Shown in pieces: positions 28,031 through 37,323 of a DNA stretch of 64,000 nucleotides. Position numbers and translations under genes: made by a program. Positions within the stretch are counted from its first letter, which is position 1, and every line of letters starts with the position of its first letter. The notes beneath the pieces were generated by a model. The model did not search any database, had not been told where the DNA came from, and worked only from the letters and a program-made list of their open reading frames with translations. Source of the DNA: Pseudofrankia coriaricola (lineage in GTDB: Bacteria > Actinomycetota > Actinomycetes > Frankiales > Frankiaceae); assembly GCF_001854805.1 (NCBI RefSeq), contig NZ_MBLO01000216.1:28452-92451 (forward strand), in the 5' to 3' direction.

Positions 28031-28341
28031 GCCCCGACTGTACCGCAAATCACCTACTGCTCATGCCGCCAATAGGAGTTTCAGCGGCTCCAGTCATGGC
28101 ATGACGTCATCATGACACCGGTAAGCGCTCTTCTAGCGCTTACCGGCACCAATGGCGTGCCAGATAAATAGGTCCGAAGTCTGGTCAGCATCCCGGACAT
28201 GGAGGGAGAGAGCCTCCAGGGCCGGGTTGCGACGCAAGACCTGGAACCATGGTGATCGCACTGGACGTGAAGGTCCACGGCCGGCTCGCGGACAGGCCAC
28301 GCACCGGCCGCGCGGCCCAGATGACGGCGCAGACTAGGGAC
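28031..28341. other. Divergent spacer with palindrome and 12-bp inverted repeat
   Basis: 311 bp between the accessory pair (minus) and the chelatase gene (plus). It holds the perfect 10-bp palindrome ATGACGTCAT at 28101-28110 and, at 28118-28146, a perfect inverted repeat of CCGGTAAGCGCT around a five-base loop. The plus-strand frame is open through 28249-28341 in phase with the chelatase, but that part lacks resemblance. Confidence 0.55.
28118..28146. promoter_or_regulatory. 12-bp perfect inverted repeat, candidate operator
   Basis: Arms CCGGTAAGCGCT (28118-28129) and AGCGCTTACCGG (28135-28146), loop CTTCT. It lies about 90 bp upstream of the accessory gene pair and 195 bp upstream of the chelatase. 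It could be an operator or a hairpin; no T-run follows. Confidence 0.5.
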
Positions 28342-28731
28342 ATGCGAGGTCTGCTGGTCATCGGGCACGGGTCGCGGCGGGATGAGGCCAACGCGACCGT
28401 GCGGGCGCTCGCGGCGGCGCTGGCGGCGGAGCCGACGGTGGATGCCGGGGCACCGCCGGCGTGGGCCGCGGTGGAACCAGCCTTCCTGGACGTGTTGCGG
28501 CCGGACATCGCGGACGGATACGCGGCGCTGGTAGCGGCCGGCTGTACCCAGATCGTCGCGCATCCGTTCTTCCTGTTCGAGGGAAAACACACCGCGCGAG
28601 ACATCCCGGAGGCGCTCGACGCCGCCCGCGCCACGCATCCGGGCACCTCCTGGACGATGACGGAGCCGCTCGGGCTGCACCCCGGCGTGATCACCACTGT
28701 CCGTGCCCGCATCGCCGACCGCCTGGCCTAG
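28342..28731 (+). CDS. CbiX/SirB-type sirohydrochlorin chelatase
   Basis: Short single-domain chelatase, 129 residues, inserting Fe (or Co) into sirohydrochlorin. LLVIGHGSRRDEAN near residue 4 holds the first metal-site His and VAHPFFLFEGKH near residue 72 the second. ATG at 28342 follows AGGGAC closely; an ATG at 28321 is a possible alternative. It converges with the SUMT-HemD gene, 21 bp apart, and lies beside the sulfite reductase operon, so iron insertion for siroheme is the probable job. Confidence 0.87.
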   Translation: MRGLLVIGHGSRRDEANATVRALAAALAAEPTVDAGAPPAWAAVEPAFLDVLRPDIADGYAALVAAGCTQIVAHPFFLFEGKHTARDIPEALDAARATHPGTSWTMTEPLGLHPGVITTVRARIADRLA

Positions 28732-28752
28732 CGGGGGTCGGCAAGGAACCGG

Positions 28753-30480
28753 TCACATCTGGTCGTCGCCCACGCCCGCCAGCCGGCAGATGGCGGTGAC
28801 GAGGCCGGCGATGCCGGGCTCGTCAGCGACCGCGTCGACCCGGATGCCGGCCTGGCGACAGGCGACGACCGTTCGCCGGCCCATGGCGGCCACCACGAGG
28901 CCGGGCGGCAACGGGCCATAGAGCTCGGCGGTGATCCGGGCGGCCGTGGACGAGGCGAACGCGACGGCATGCAGCGCGCCACGGCGCAGCTCTTCCGCGA
29001 TCATCGGGTCCCGTTCCGCCGGGACGTCGGTCTGCAGGGTGATCCTGCGGACAGTCCGGACGCCCATCGGCGGCGCCGCACCGGCGCAGACGGCGACCCG
29101 CAGACCGGTCACCGGGATGTCGGTTACGACGACATGCGCCACCTGTACCTGGGCCGAGGGGCGGACGTTCGCGAGCCCGAGCGCGTCCAGCGCCGCCGCG
29201 GCCGACTCGGACTCGGACACCAGTGTGAGGCCGGCCAGCGCCCGTACGTCGCGCCCGGCGGCACGCAGCAGGGCGACCACGGCGCCCACCTCGTCCGCGT
29301 CGGCGAGGACCAGCGAGTCCGCGCCCGGCAGCGCCTCCAGCAGCGCGCCCGCGTCCGGTACCGGCGACAGGCGCGACACCACCGTCTCGACCACGTCGGC
29401 GCCCTGGCTGCGCAGGCCGCGCGCGAGCAGGCCGGGGCGGTCCCTGGTACGCGGCACCAGTACCCGCATGCCGGCCAGCGGACCGGTGGCGCCGTCCGCC
29501 GGCGGGGCGGGCAGCGCCAGCCGCTCCGGCTGGCCACCGAGTCCGTCCGGGCCGTCCCGCCCGTCCACGTCGTGCTCCTTCCAGCCGCCGTCGGGTCCCG
29601 GCCCTGGCCCCGCCCGTGGCCGCGGCCTCGTCCCAGCCGGAGCCGCGAGGCGGGGCGGAACGAGGCGCGCCGAGGCAGGCCGAGAAGCTGTGCCGCGGGC
29701 GTCGATGCGGGCCGCGACGTCGCCGACGACGATCACGGCCGGCGAGCGCACTCCCGTCTCGACCGCGTCCGCGCCCAGCGAATCCAGCGTGGTGCGCAGC
29801 ACCCGCTGGGCGGTGGTGGTGGCACGCTCGACCACGGCGACCGGGGTGCTCGGCTCACGGCCAGCCGCGAGCAGCGCGTCCGCGATCGCGACCAGGTGCG
29901 CGACGCCCATCATGATCACAACGGTGAGCGACGGAGAGGTGAGCGCCGACCAGTCGACCGTCGAGTCCGGGTGGCCCGGCGGCAGGTGGCCGGCGACGAT
30001 CGCGACATCCTGGGCGATGCCCCGGTGGGTCACCGGAATGCCGGCGTAGGCCGGTCCGGCGAGCGCGGACGACACTCCCGGCACGACTGTCACGCCGATG
30101 CCGGCGGCGGCGCAGGCCTCGGATTCCTCGCCGCCCCGGCCCAGCAGGTAGGGGTCACCGACCTTGAGCCGCACCACGCGGGCGCCGCGCCGCGCGCGGT
30201 CGACCAGCACCGCGTTCACCTCGTCCTGGCCGCGCGCGTCGCCGTCAGGGCCGACTCGCACGATCTCGGCGCCGGCATGGGTGTAGCCGTGCAACGGGGC
30301 GTCCGCCGCCAGGTCGCTGACAATCACGTCGGCGCCCGCCAGCAACTCGGCGCCACGCACAGTGATCAGGCCTGGGTCGCCGGGGCCCGCGCCGACCAGC
30401 CAGACGTGGCCGCGGCGCCCTGTCCCCGCGCCGCCAGGGCGCGCCGACACTCCGCCGCCATCCAACCCCCCACTGGCCAC
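28753..30480 (-). CDS. cobA: Uroporphyrinogen-III C-methyltransferase / uroporphyrinogen-III synthase fusion
   Basis: Two-domain enzyme of siroheme and cobalamin synthesis. Residues about 22-265 are SUMT: GAGPGDPGLITVRGAELL, VRLKVGDPYLLGRGGEE, VPGVSSALAGPAYAGIPVTH and a late VVIMMG segment. A 60-residue Pro/Gly-rich linker follows, then a HemD domain (about 335-570) beginning LAGMRVLVPRTRDRPGLLA and ending with FASSTAARITAELYG and a VVAAMGRRT strand. GTG start at 30480; a GTG at 30450 is an alternative. It follows cysH on the same strand with a 54-bp gap and so is likely co-transcribed with the sulfur operon. Confidence 0.92.
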   Translation of the reverse strand: MASGGLDGGGVSARPGGAGTGRRGHVWLVGAGPGDPGLITVRGAELLAGADVIVSDLAADAPLHGYTHAGAEIVRVGPDGDARGQDEVNAVLVDRARRGARVVRLKVGDPYLLGRGGEESEACAAAGIGVTVVPGVSSALAGPAYAGIPVTHRGIAQDVAIVAGHLPPGHPDSTVDWSALTSPSLTVVIMMGVAHLVAIADALLAAGREPSTPVAVVERATTTAQRVLRTTLDSLGADAVETGVRSPAVIVVGDVAARIDARGTASRPASARLVPPRLAAPAGTRPRPRAGPGPGPDGGWKEHDVDGRDGPDGLGGQPERLALPAPPADGATGPLAGMRVLVPRTRDRPGLLARGLRSQGADVVETVVSRLSPVPDAGALLEALPGADSLVLADADEVGAVVALLRAAGRDVRALAGLTLVSESESAAAALDALGLANVRPSAQVQVAHVVVTDIPVTGLRVAVCAGAAPPMGVRTVRRITLQTDVPAERDPMIAEELRRGALHAVAFASSTAARITAELYGPLPPGLVVAAMGRRTVVACRQAGIRVDAVADEPGIAGLVTAICRLAGVGDDQM

Positions 30481-30534
30481 CCACGGAACGTTACCGACCT
30501 ACGGCACTCGCCCCGACACCGTCCCGCTCAACCA

Positions 30535-31206
30535 CTAATGGATTCCGCACTCAGTCTTGGTGGAACCCGCCCAGCGGCCGGCGCGGCCGGCGCCGCGCTG
30601 GGTGCAGGGCCAGCAGCCGACCGACTCGTAGCCGTCGGACAGCAGCGGGTTGACGATCACGTTGTGCTCGGCGACATAGCGTTCGACGTCCTCGTCCGTC
30701 CAGGTCGCGAGCGGGTGGATCTTCACCTTGCCGCGCCGCTCGTCCCAGCCGACGACCGGCAGACTGCGGCGGCCGGCCGACTCGGCACGCCGTGACCCGG
30801 CCGCCCACGCCTTGTACGGGGCGAGCGCCCGGTCCAGCGGGACGACCTTGCGCATCCGGCAGCACAGGTCCGGGTCGCTGGCGTACAGGTCCTTGCCGTG
30901 GACGGCGTCCTGGCCGGCGACGGTCAGCTGCGGCCGGACGCTGATCAGCGGCAGGTTGTAGGTCGCGGCCACCGCGTCGCGGGTTCCGACCGTCTCGGCG
31001 AAGTGGTAGCCGGTGTCGATGAACACGACCGGCACGTCGGACCGGATCTTCGCGAGCATGTCGACCAGGACGGCCTCGGCCATCGAGGCGGCGACGACCA
31101 GTTTCGTGCCGAACTCCTCGACGGCCCAGCGCAGCACCTCTTCGGCGGGTGCGTCGGCGAGGTCCCTGTCGGCCCGCTCCGCGCGGGTCTTCAATCCGGC
31201 GTCCAT
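30535..31206 (-). CDS. cysH: Adenylylsulfate (APS) reductase
   Basis: Thioredoxin-dependent reductase making sulfite from adenylylsulfate. 223 residues from the ATG at 31206, preceded by GGAGGAG. The adenylyl-binding loop is AASMAEAVLVDMLAK; the 4Fe-4S ligands that mark APS rather than PAPS reductases are the CC pair in DLCCRMRK and CWPCTQ; the catalytic Cys is in the C-terminal TECGIH. GKVKIHPLATWTDEDV precedes the second Cys pair. The start overlaps the zinc-ribbon gene stop as TGATG. Sulfite reductase is two genes upstream. Confidence 0.95.
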   Translation of the reverse strand: MDAGLKTRAERADRDLADAPAEEVLRWAVEEFGTKLVVAASMAEAVLVDMLAKIRSDVPVVFIDTGYHFAETVGTRDAVAATYNLPLISVRPQLTVAGQDAVHGKDLYASDPDLCCRMRKVVPLDRALAPYKAWAAGSRRAESAGRRSLPVVGWDERRGKVKIHPLATWTDEDVERYVAEHNVIVNPLLSDGYESVGCWPCTQRGAGRAGRWAGSTKTECGIH

Positions 31207-31511
31207 CAGCCGTTCTCCTCCGGTGCGGTCGTGCTGGAGGGCCAAAGGGCGTGCGAAAATGATCTTCTTTCGCTCGCCCGGAGGCCGTTGTCCGCGGGAT
31301 CACTAGTGGTGCCAGGGGCGGTGCCAGGAGTGCTACCGGTGATCGTGGCGGAGCTGGCGAGCGCGGTGAGGCTCAGCCGGAAGGAGCGCTGGCAGGCGCG
31401 GCACGCCCAGTGGCCGTGCCCCTCGCCGGTCGCGCCTTCCGGGATATCGGGAACGAGGTCCTCTTCGCCGCAGTACGGGCAGTAGAAGGGCACCGCGCGA
31501 CCCGTGCTCAC
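31206..31511 (-). CDS. Small zinc-ribbon protein carrying an in-frame palindromic element
   Basis: 101 residues. GTG at 31511 overlaps the sulfite reductase stop as GTGA, and the TGA overlaps the cysH ATG as TGATG, so the gene is wedged between the two. The first 50 residues form the conserved part, with two Cys pairs, FYCPYCGEE and WACRACQRSF, typical of a zinc ribbon. A small gene in this position is known from Streptomyces-type sir-cysH operons, usually about 60 residues. Here residues roughly 70-92 are encoded by a whole palindromic element copy (ending RSFSHALWPS), and the frame continues to the cysH start. Role unknown; perhaps a small accessory of sulfur reduction. Confidence 0.8.
   Translation of the reverse strand: MSTGRAVPFYCPYCGEEDLVPDIPEGATGEGHGHWACRACQRSFRLSLTALASSATITGSTPGTAPGTTSDPADNGLRASERRSFSHALWPSSTTAPEENG
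31236..31304 (+). repeat. Palindromic element, copy 5, in frame inside the zinc-ribbon gene
   Basis: 69 bp, exactly 23 codons of the minus-strand gene. Reads GGAGGGCCAAAGGG on the plus strand and ends GGGATCACTAG. Arms GGGCGTGCGAA and TTCGCTCGCCC carry one mismatch. The encoded peptide uses the same frame as the two copies in ccdA. Confidence 0.9.
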
Positions 31512-33208
31512 TGGTGCGCCATGACCGCGTCGTGGGTGAGGATCGACTCGTCCACCCGCTCGACCCAGTCGGCGAACGCCTCGCCGTCGGCGCGCTCGGC
31601 CTGGTAGGTCTTCAGCAACCCGACGACGTAGTCGACCAGCTCGTCCGAGGTGATCTTCAGGCCGCGCGACTTGCGGCCCAGCCGCGAGCGGGTGCCGAGG
31701 TGGCCGCCGAGGTGCAGCTGGAAGCCCTCGACCATCTCGCCGCCCGGTCCGGGCACGAGCGACCCCTTCAGGCCGATGTCCGCGACCTGGAAACGGGCGC
31801 AGGCGTTCGGGCAGCCGTTGACGTTGATCCCGACCGGCTCGTCGAACTCGGGCAGCCGCCGCTCCAGCTCCTCGATGAGGGTGGCGGCGTTGGCCTTGGT
31901 CTCGACGATCGCGAGCTTGCAGAACTCGATGCCGGTGCAGGCCATCGTGCCGCGGCGGAACACGCTCGGACGCACCACCAGGTCGAGTGCCGCCAGGTCC
32001 TTCTCGAGCGCCGGCACGTCGCTCTCGGCGACGTCGAGGATGACCAGCTTCTGCGACGTGGTCGCGCGGATGCGGCCCTGGCCGTACTGGTCGGCGAGGT
32101 TCGCGACGACCGTCAGCGTGGTCCCGGTGAGACGGCCGGCGCGCGGCGCGAAGCCGACGGCGAACCTGCCGTCCGCCTGCCGGTGGATGCCGATGTGGTC
32201 GCGCCCTTCGGAGCGCGGCGGCGCCGGCGGCGGGCCGTCCGGCAGCGGCGTGTCGAGGTACTCCTTCTCCAGGGTGGCCCGCACCCACTCCGTGCCCATG
32301 TCGGCGACCAGGAACTTCAGCCGGGCGCGGGTGCGCATCCGCCGGTAGCCGTAGTCGCGGAACAGCGAGGCCACGCCGTGCCAGACCTCGGCGACCCGGT
32401 CCGGCTGCACGAACGTCCCCAGCCGGACGCCCAGCTTCGGGTTCGTGGACAGGCCGCCGCCGACCCACAGGTCGTAGCCGGGCCCGAGCTCCGGGTGGAC
32501 GACACCGACGAAGGCGATGTCGTTGATCTCGTGGAGCGTGCAGTGGTCGACGCACCCCGACATCGCCGACTTGAACTTGCGCGGCAGGTTCGCCAGCGAC
32601 GGGTCGCCGACGAAGCGGCGCACAGTCTCCTCGATCGCCGGGGTGGCGTCGATGATCTCGTCGCCGTCGACGCCGGCCAGCGGGCAGCCGACCATGACGC
32701 GCGGGGTGTCGCCGCAGGACTCCTCGGTGGTCATGCCGGCGCCCTCGAGCGCGCCCCAGATCGCGGGGACGTCCTCGATCCGGATCCAGTGCAGCTGGAT
32801 GTTCTGCCGGTCGGTGACGTCGGCGACGTCCCGGCCGTAGCGGGTCGAGATGTCGCCGATCACCCGCAGCTGGTCGGATGTCATCCGCCCGCCGTCCAGG
32901 CGGATCCGCTGCATGAAGTAGGAGTCCTCGATCTCCTCGGGCTCCAGGATCGCGGTACGGCCGCCGTCGATACCGGGCTTGCGCTGGGTGTAGAGGCCCC
33001 ACCAGCGGAATCGGCCGCGCAGGTCCTGCGGATCGATGCTGTCGAACCCGGTGTAGGGATAACGATTGAGAATCCGGTCACGGACCTCGAGGCCGCCCTG
33101 ATCCTTCTTCATCCGCTCGTTGGCGTTGAGCGGCTCGGTGTAGCCGAGGGCCCACTGGCCCTGGCCCTTCGGGCGGGCCGGGCGTGCGGGCCGTGCAGGA
33201 GAAGTCAT
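31508..33208 (-). CDS. sir: Ferredoxin-dependent sulfite reductase (siroheme, 4Fe-4S)
   Basis: Six-electron reduction of sulfite to sulfide (nitrite/sulfite reductase family). 566 residues from the ATG at 33208; the frame is open 26 codons further without support. Duplicated ferrodoxin-like halves; TDRQNIQLHWIRIEDVP near residue 130; siroheme and 4Fe-4S ligands as CTGIEFCKLAI and NGCPNACARFQ near residues 425-465. The operon (Cys-leader, zinc ribbon, cysH, SUMT-HemD) points to sulfite, not nitrite, as substrate. Its GTGA overlap couples it to the zinc-ribbon gene. Confidence 0.94.
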   Translation of the reverse strand: MTSPARPARPARPKGQGQWALGYTEPLNANERMKKDQGGLEVRDRILNRYPYTGFDSIDPQDLRGRFRWWGLYTQRKPGIDGGRTAILEPEEIEDSYFMQRIRLDGGRMTSDQLRVIGDISTRYGRDVADVTDRQNIQLHWIRIEDVPAIWGALEGAGMTTEESCGDTPRVMVGCPLAGVDGDEIIDATPAIEETVRRFVGDPSLANLPRKFKSAMSGCVDHCTLHEINDIAFVGVVHPELGPGYDLWVGGGLSTNPKLGVRLGTFVQPDRVAEVWHGVASLFRDYGYRRMRTRARLKFLVADMGTEWVRATLEKEYLDTPLPDGPPPAPPRSEGRDHIGIHRQADGRFAVGFAPRAGRLTGTTLTVVANLADQYGQGRIRATTSQKLVILDVAESDVPALEKDLAALDLVVRPSVFRRGTMACTGIEFCKLAIVETKANAATLIEELERRLPEFDEPVGINVNGCPNACARFQVADIGLKGSLVPGPGGEMVEGFQLHLGGHLGTRSRLGRKSRGLKITSDELVDYVVGLLKTYQAERADGEAFADWVERVDESILTHDAVMAHQ

Positions 33209-33291
33209 CTGATCTCTCGCGACGCGGGTAGCGGAGCGCCGAACGGCTGGACGGCGCCAGGATCCGGGAACGTCCCCGGCGGGCACGACAG

Positions 33292-33307
33292 GCCCAGGGA
33301 ACTGGGC
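33292..33307 (-). promoter_or_regulatory. Hairpin between Cys-rich leader peptide and sulfite reductase
   Basis: Perfect stem GCCCAG / CTGGGC with loop GGAA, 28 bases after the leader-peptide stop. A second near-palindrome, CCGGGAACGTCCCCGG, lies at about 33264-33279. Together they could form the switching structure of an attenuator that responds to leader translation. Confidence 0.5.
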
Positions 33308-33334
33308 TGTGACCGGCGAAAGGGGACGGCGGGG

Positions 33335-33466
33335 TCAGCAGGCGCGACGACAGCAGGCGCTGGCTACCCGGAGCAGGTCGACGTGCAGACGCGCGACCAG
33401 TAGAAGCTCCGGAGCACCCTCAACCGCCATGGCCAGCGGCCGTGTGGTCGGTTGGGGCGCAGTCAT
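33335..33466 (-). CDS. Cys-rich leader peptide of the sulfur operon (putative cysteine attenuator)
   Basis: 43 codons from ATG 33466. The C-terminal half, LLLVARLHVDLLRVASACC, ends with three further residues pairs RRAC and matches the actinobacterial sulfur-operon leader peptides that share an R-x-H-V-D-L-x-R-V-x-S core followed by Cys. In mycobacteria such peptides stall when cysteinyl-tRNA is short and raise expression of downstream sulfur genes. Here it stands 126 bp before the sulfite reductase ATG with hairpins in between. AGG stands four to five bases before the ATG. An internal ATG at 33430 would still include the Cys motif. Confidence 0.8.
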   Translation of the reverse strand: MTAPQPTTRPLAMAVEGAPELLLVARLHVDLLRVASACCRRAC

Positions 33467-33608
33467 GGGACCTATGGTTTCACAGATGTGACCGACGTGC
33501 CGCAGTTGTGGCCTAATCGATCCTCTGCACGCTGAGCTAACGACAATTACCCACCAGACGAATCGGGATAGTAGCTCCCGGGCGCCTTGGTGGCGGTTTG
33601 TCCGGGGC

Positions 33609-34226
33609 TCAGGCCGCGGGCGCCGGGCGCCGGCAGACGGCGCGCAGGCGATCGACGAGCGGGCCTGAGCCAAGGCCCTTCTCCATCACGTCGTCGGCGC
33701 CAAGGGCCAGCGCCTCGTCACGTACCGTGTGCGCGGAGAAGCCGGTGAAGACGACGACCCGGGCACCCGGCACCAGCCGGCGCACCTCGGGCAGCGCGGC
33801 GATCCCGTCGAGCACCGGCATCGCCACATCGAGGATGACGAGGTCCGGACCGGTCTCGGCGACGAGGTCGATCGCCTCGGCGCCGTTGGCGGCCCGGCCC
33901 ACGATGGTGAAGTCCGGCTCCAGGTCCAGCAGGAGGCAGATCAGGTCACGCACGCCATCGGCGTCGTCCGCGACGACTACCCGCAACGGGCCCGACTCGC
34001 CGCGAGGCACGGCACCTTCGGCGCCGGCACGGCTCAGGCTCGGGCCCCGGGAGAGCTCGGCGGCACGGGAGCCGCCCTCTGGACGCACGCCACCGTCCGG
34101 ACGGACGTCGCCTCCGGTGGGGAAGCTGTCCGGACGGAAGCGAACGGGGTGGAGCGCCTCGGTCTCTACCGCCTCGGCGCCTGCTTCGAGGTGCCGGTCC
34201 ACTCGTACCGTTCTACCGGACCACAC
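33609..34226 (-). CDS. Single-domain response regulator (CheY-like receiver)
   Basis: 205 residues. Receiver domain from about residue 80 to the end: acidic pair in VVVADDADGV, phospho-acceptor Asp in DLVILDVAMPVLDG, Thr in VVVFTGFSAH and Lys in VMEKGLGSG. No output domain, so it signals by protein contact or is a phosphate sink. The first about 80 residues are Arg/Gly/Glu-rich without a domain; a later start (for example near residue 75) is quite possible. GTG 34226 is the first usable codon. No kinase gene is adjacent. Confidence 0.8.
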   Translation of the reverse strand: MWSGRTVRVDRHLEAGAEAVETEALHPVRFRPDSFPTGGDVRPDGGVRPEGGSRAAELSRGPSLSRAGAEGAVPRGESGPLRVVVADDADGVRDLICLLLDLEPDFTIVGRAANGAEAIDLVAETGPDLVILDVAMPVLDGIAALPEVRRLVPGARVVVFTGFSAHTVRDEALALGADDVMEKGLGSGPLVDRLRAVCRRPAPAA

Positions 34227-34599
34227 AAGGTGTGCCCATCGTCATTCAGGGTGGTATTCGCGCATGGCCCGGGCGGGCCTCGGCCTCAGCCCGCCGCGAG
34301 GGAAACCAATCGCGATGCGCAATCGAATCGCATACACACGGTAATCGATGTGACTATACGCGTATGTGACCTTTGGCCTCTAGCCCTGCGTGGTGCTCGA
34401 CGCAATAGACTGATCACCAACAGTGACACGCACGCGAGTCATGCGACGGCCAAATCCCGTCAGCGGGGCCCTCTCGACGGAGCCCTTTCAACGGGGCCTC
34501 GGCGGTTGGTCTTCGCGGCATGGTTGCCGCACAGCCTGGCTGTGCGGCGGGCTGCCGCGTGGTGACAGTGTGACCGCGGCCGGGACCAGTGGAGCGCAG
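34227..34599. other. Divergent spacer between response regulator and XRE gene
   Basis: 373 bp. It contains a TATACGCGTATG patch near 34352-34365, a short CCTTTGGCCTCTAG sequence at about 34371-34384 matching the end of the palindromic element, and at 34526-34548 a near-perfect palindrome GCCGCACAGCC-T-GGCTGTGCGGC. No gene is supported. Confidence 0.5.
34526..34548. promoter_or_regulatory. 23-bp palindrome upstream of the XRE gene, candidate autoregulatory operator
   Basis: Eleven-base arms GCCGCACAGCC and GGCTGTGCGGC around a single T, 51 bp before the XRE start. A site of this size suits a dimeric helix-turn-helix protein; autoregulation is inference. Confidence 0.45.
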
Positions 34600-35781
34600 A
34601 TGCGGCATTCGGGCAACCGGCAGAGCAGCCGTGGCCCGGAAGACACGGCCACCGCCGAGGAGATCTTCCATCAGGAGGTCCGTCGTCGCAGGTGCGCCCG
34701 CGGACTCTCCCGCGACGATGTCGCGCAGCGAACCGGCTACAGCCGCCAGTACGTCAGCCAGCTCGAGCAGCCGAGCAAGGGGATTCCTCCCCGGCCCGTG
34801 GTCGTCGCCGTCGACGCGGTGCTGTGTGCCGACGGAGCCCTGATCGCGCTACGTGACCAGGCCATGGTTGCGCGCGCCGAACGGGCCGGCCAGCCGCGCG
34901 ACCCGGAGCGCGAGTCCCGCCGCCGGGTTCACGACCTGCTGCACAACCGTCGCCGCGACACCGACCTCGACTACCTGGACCGCATGGTGGGCGAGCTGAT
35001 CGCGATGGCGGACAGCCTCAGCCCGCGGGACGTCTCCAGCCGGGTCCTCGACCAGCAGGAGTTCGTCGACTCCCTGCTGCGCACCCCGATGCTGCCGCAC
35101 CAGCAGTTCCGGCTCTACATGATCGCCGGGCACCTCGCGGGGCTGCTCGCGATCGCGCAGCTCGACATGGGCGACCTCGCCGGTGCGAGCACCTGCTGCC
35201 TGGAGGCCGCGGTCTTCACCGAGCTCACCGGCCATGAGGGGCTGCGGGCCTGGACGCTGGCGGTCAACCGGCTGGTCGGTGAAACCGCGCGGCACGCGGC
35301 GGCGATCATCGACGGTGACGGTGGCGCGAACCCGCCGTACGGGCCCGACGCGGCGCGGCTCATCGACAGGGCCGGCCTCACCGACCAGATCGAGCTCCCG
35401 GACGAGGCCGAGCTCCCCGACGCTGCCTCGATCTTCCTGGCCGACGGCTACGACGAGCCCAGCCGGATGGACTACGCGGCCACCGCGGGCGCCGCGGCCA
35501 CCGCGGGCGCCGCCGAGGCGTCGTCCGACCCGATCGTGCGGCGCGCGGACGAGCTGGCGGCCGGTCGGCCGGCCGGCCAGGAGCGGGCACTTCTCGACGC
35601 CGAGCCGACCAGCCCGCCCTGGCGTGGCCTCTCGGACCTGATGACCGCCCCAGGCGGGCGGGCCAGCACACCGCGCCTGGTCGCGCTGGTCAAGGGCCGG
35701 ATCGCCCGGTTCGCCACCACCAGCGCCCGCCGCGAACGCCCTCCATACGGCATTTCCCGCGCTTTCCACCCACCCGTATAA
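34600..35781 (+). CDS. XRE-family transcriptional regulator, large
   Basis: 393 residues from the ATG at 34600, with GGAG five bases upstream; a GTG at 34570 and the open frame to 34423 are less likely. The helix-turn-helix is at about residues 20-75: RRRRCARGLSRDDVAQRTGY followed by SRQYVSQLEQ. The middle region (about 140-240) is helical and resembles the TPR-like part of actinobacterial XRE proteins, with QFRLYMIAGHLAGLLAIAQL. A Pro/Ala-rich C-terminus contains an 18-bp in-frame duplication (ATAGAA units). Such proteins regulate development or secondary metabolism in actinobacteria; the target here is unknown. Confidence 0.85.
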   Translation: MRHSGNRQSSRGPEDTATAEEIFHQEVRRRRCARGLSRDDVAQRTGYSRQYVSQLEQPSKGIPPRPVVVAVDAVLCADGALIALRDQAMVARAERAGQPRDPERESRRRVHDLLHNRRRDTDLDYLDRMVGELIAMADSLSPRDVSSRVLDQQEFVDSLLRTPMLPHQQFRLYMIAGHLAGLLAIAQLDMGDLAGASTCCLEAAVFTELTGHEGLRAWTLAVNRLVGETARHAAAIIDGDGGANPPYGPDAARLIDRAGLTDQIELPDEAELPDAASIFLADGYDEPSRMDYAATAGAAATAGAAEASSDPIVRRADELAAGRPAGQERALLDAEPTSPPWRGLSDLMTAPGGRASTPRLVALVKGRIARFATTSARRERPPYGISRAFHPPV

Positions 35782-35823
35782 CACTCACCGGGCCAAAGGC
35801 GGGCGCTGCGCGCCTTCAGCCTT

Positions 35824-35890
35824 TAGATCCTTGGGGCAACGGCCGCCGGGCACGCGAAGGAAGATCATCTTCGCATGCCCTTTGGCCCTC
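35824..35890 (-). repeat. Palindromic element, copy 6
   Basis: First of two near-identical tandem copies (67-bp period) between the XRE and mqnA stops, which converge here. Arms on the minus strand are GGGCATGCGAA and TTCGCGTGCCC, a variant in which A-T replaces the usual pair at position five. A fragment GGGCCAAAGG at 35790-35799 suggests a further damaged copy. Confidence 0.88.
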
Positions 35891-35956
35891 TAGATCCTGG
35901 GGGCAACGGCCGCCGGGCACGCGAAGGAAGATCATCTTCGCATGCCCTTTGGCCCT

Positions 35957-35957
<1 letters not shown>
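35891..35957 (-). repeat. Palindromic element, copy 7, starting at the mqnA stop codon
   Basis: On the minus strand mqnA ends TAG and AGGGCCAAAGGG follows at once. Same arm variant as copy 6, so the pair probably arose by local duplication. A bidirectional terminator role between the converging XRE and mqnA genes is possible. Confidence 0.88.
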
Positions 35958-37250
<1,293 letters not shown>

Positions 37251-37323
37251 GCTTGGTCTCCTCCAGGCTGCCTCATAGACGGCCTCCGCAGAGTCATCCG
37301 GTGATTTCCAGGATTCTCCGGAT

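Noticed and set aside
33335..33673. Full 112-residue frame that contains the Cys leader peptide
   Set aside because: Only the last 43 codons match the known leader pattern; the upstream part overlaps the presumed promoter and has no resemblance.
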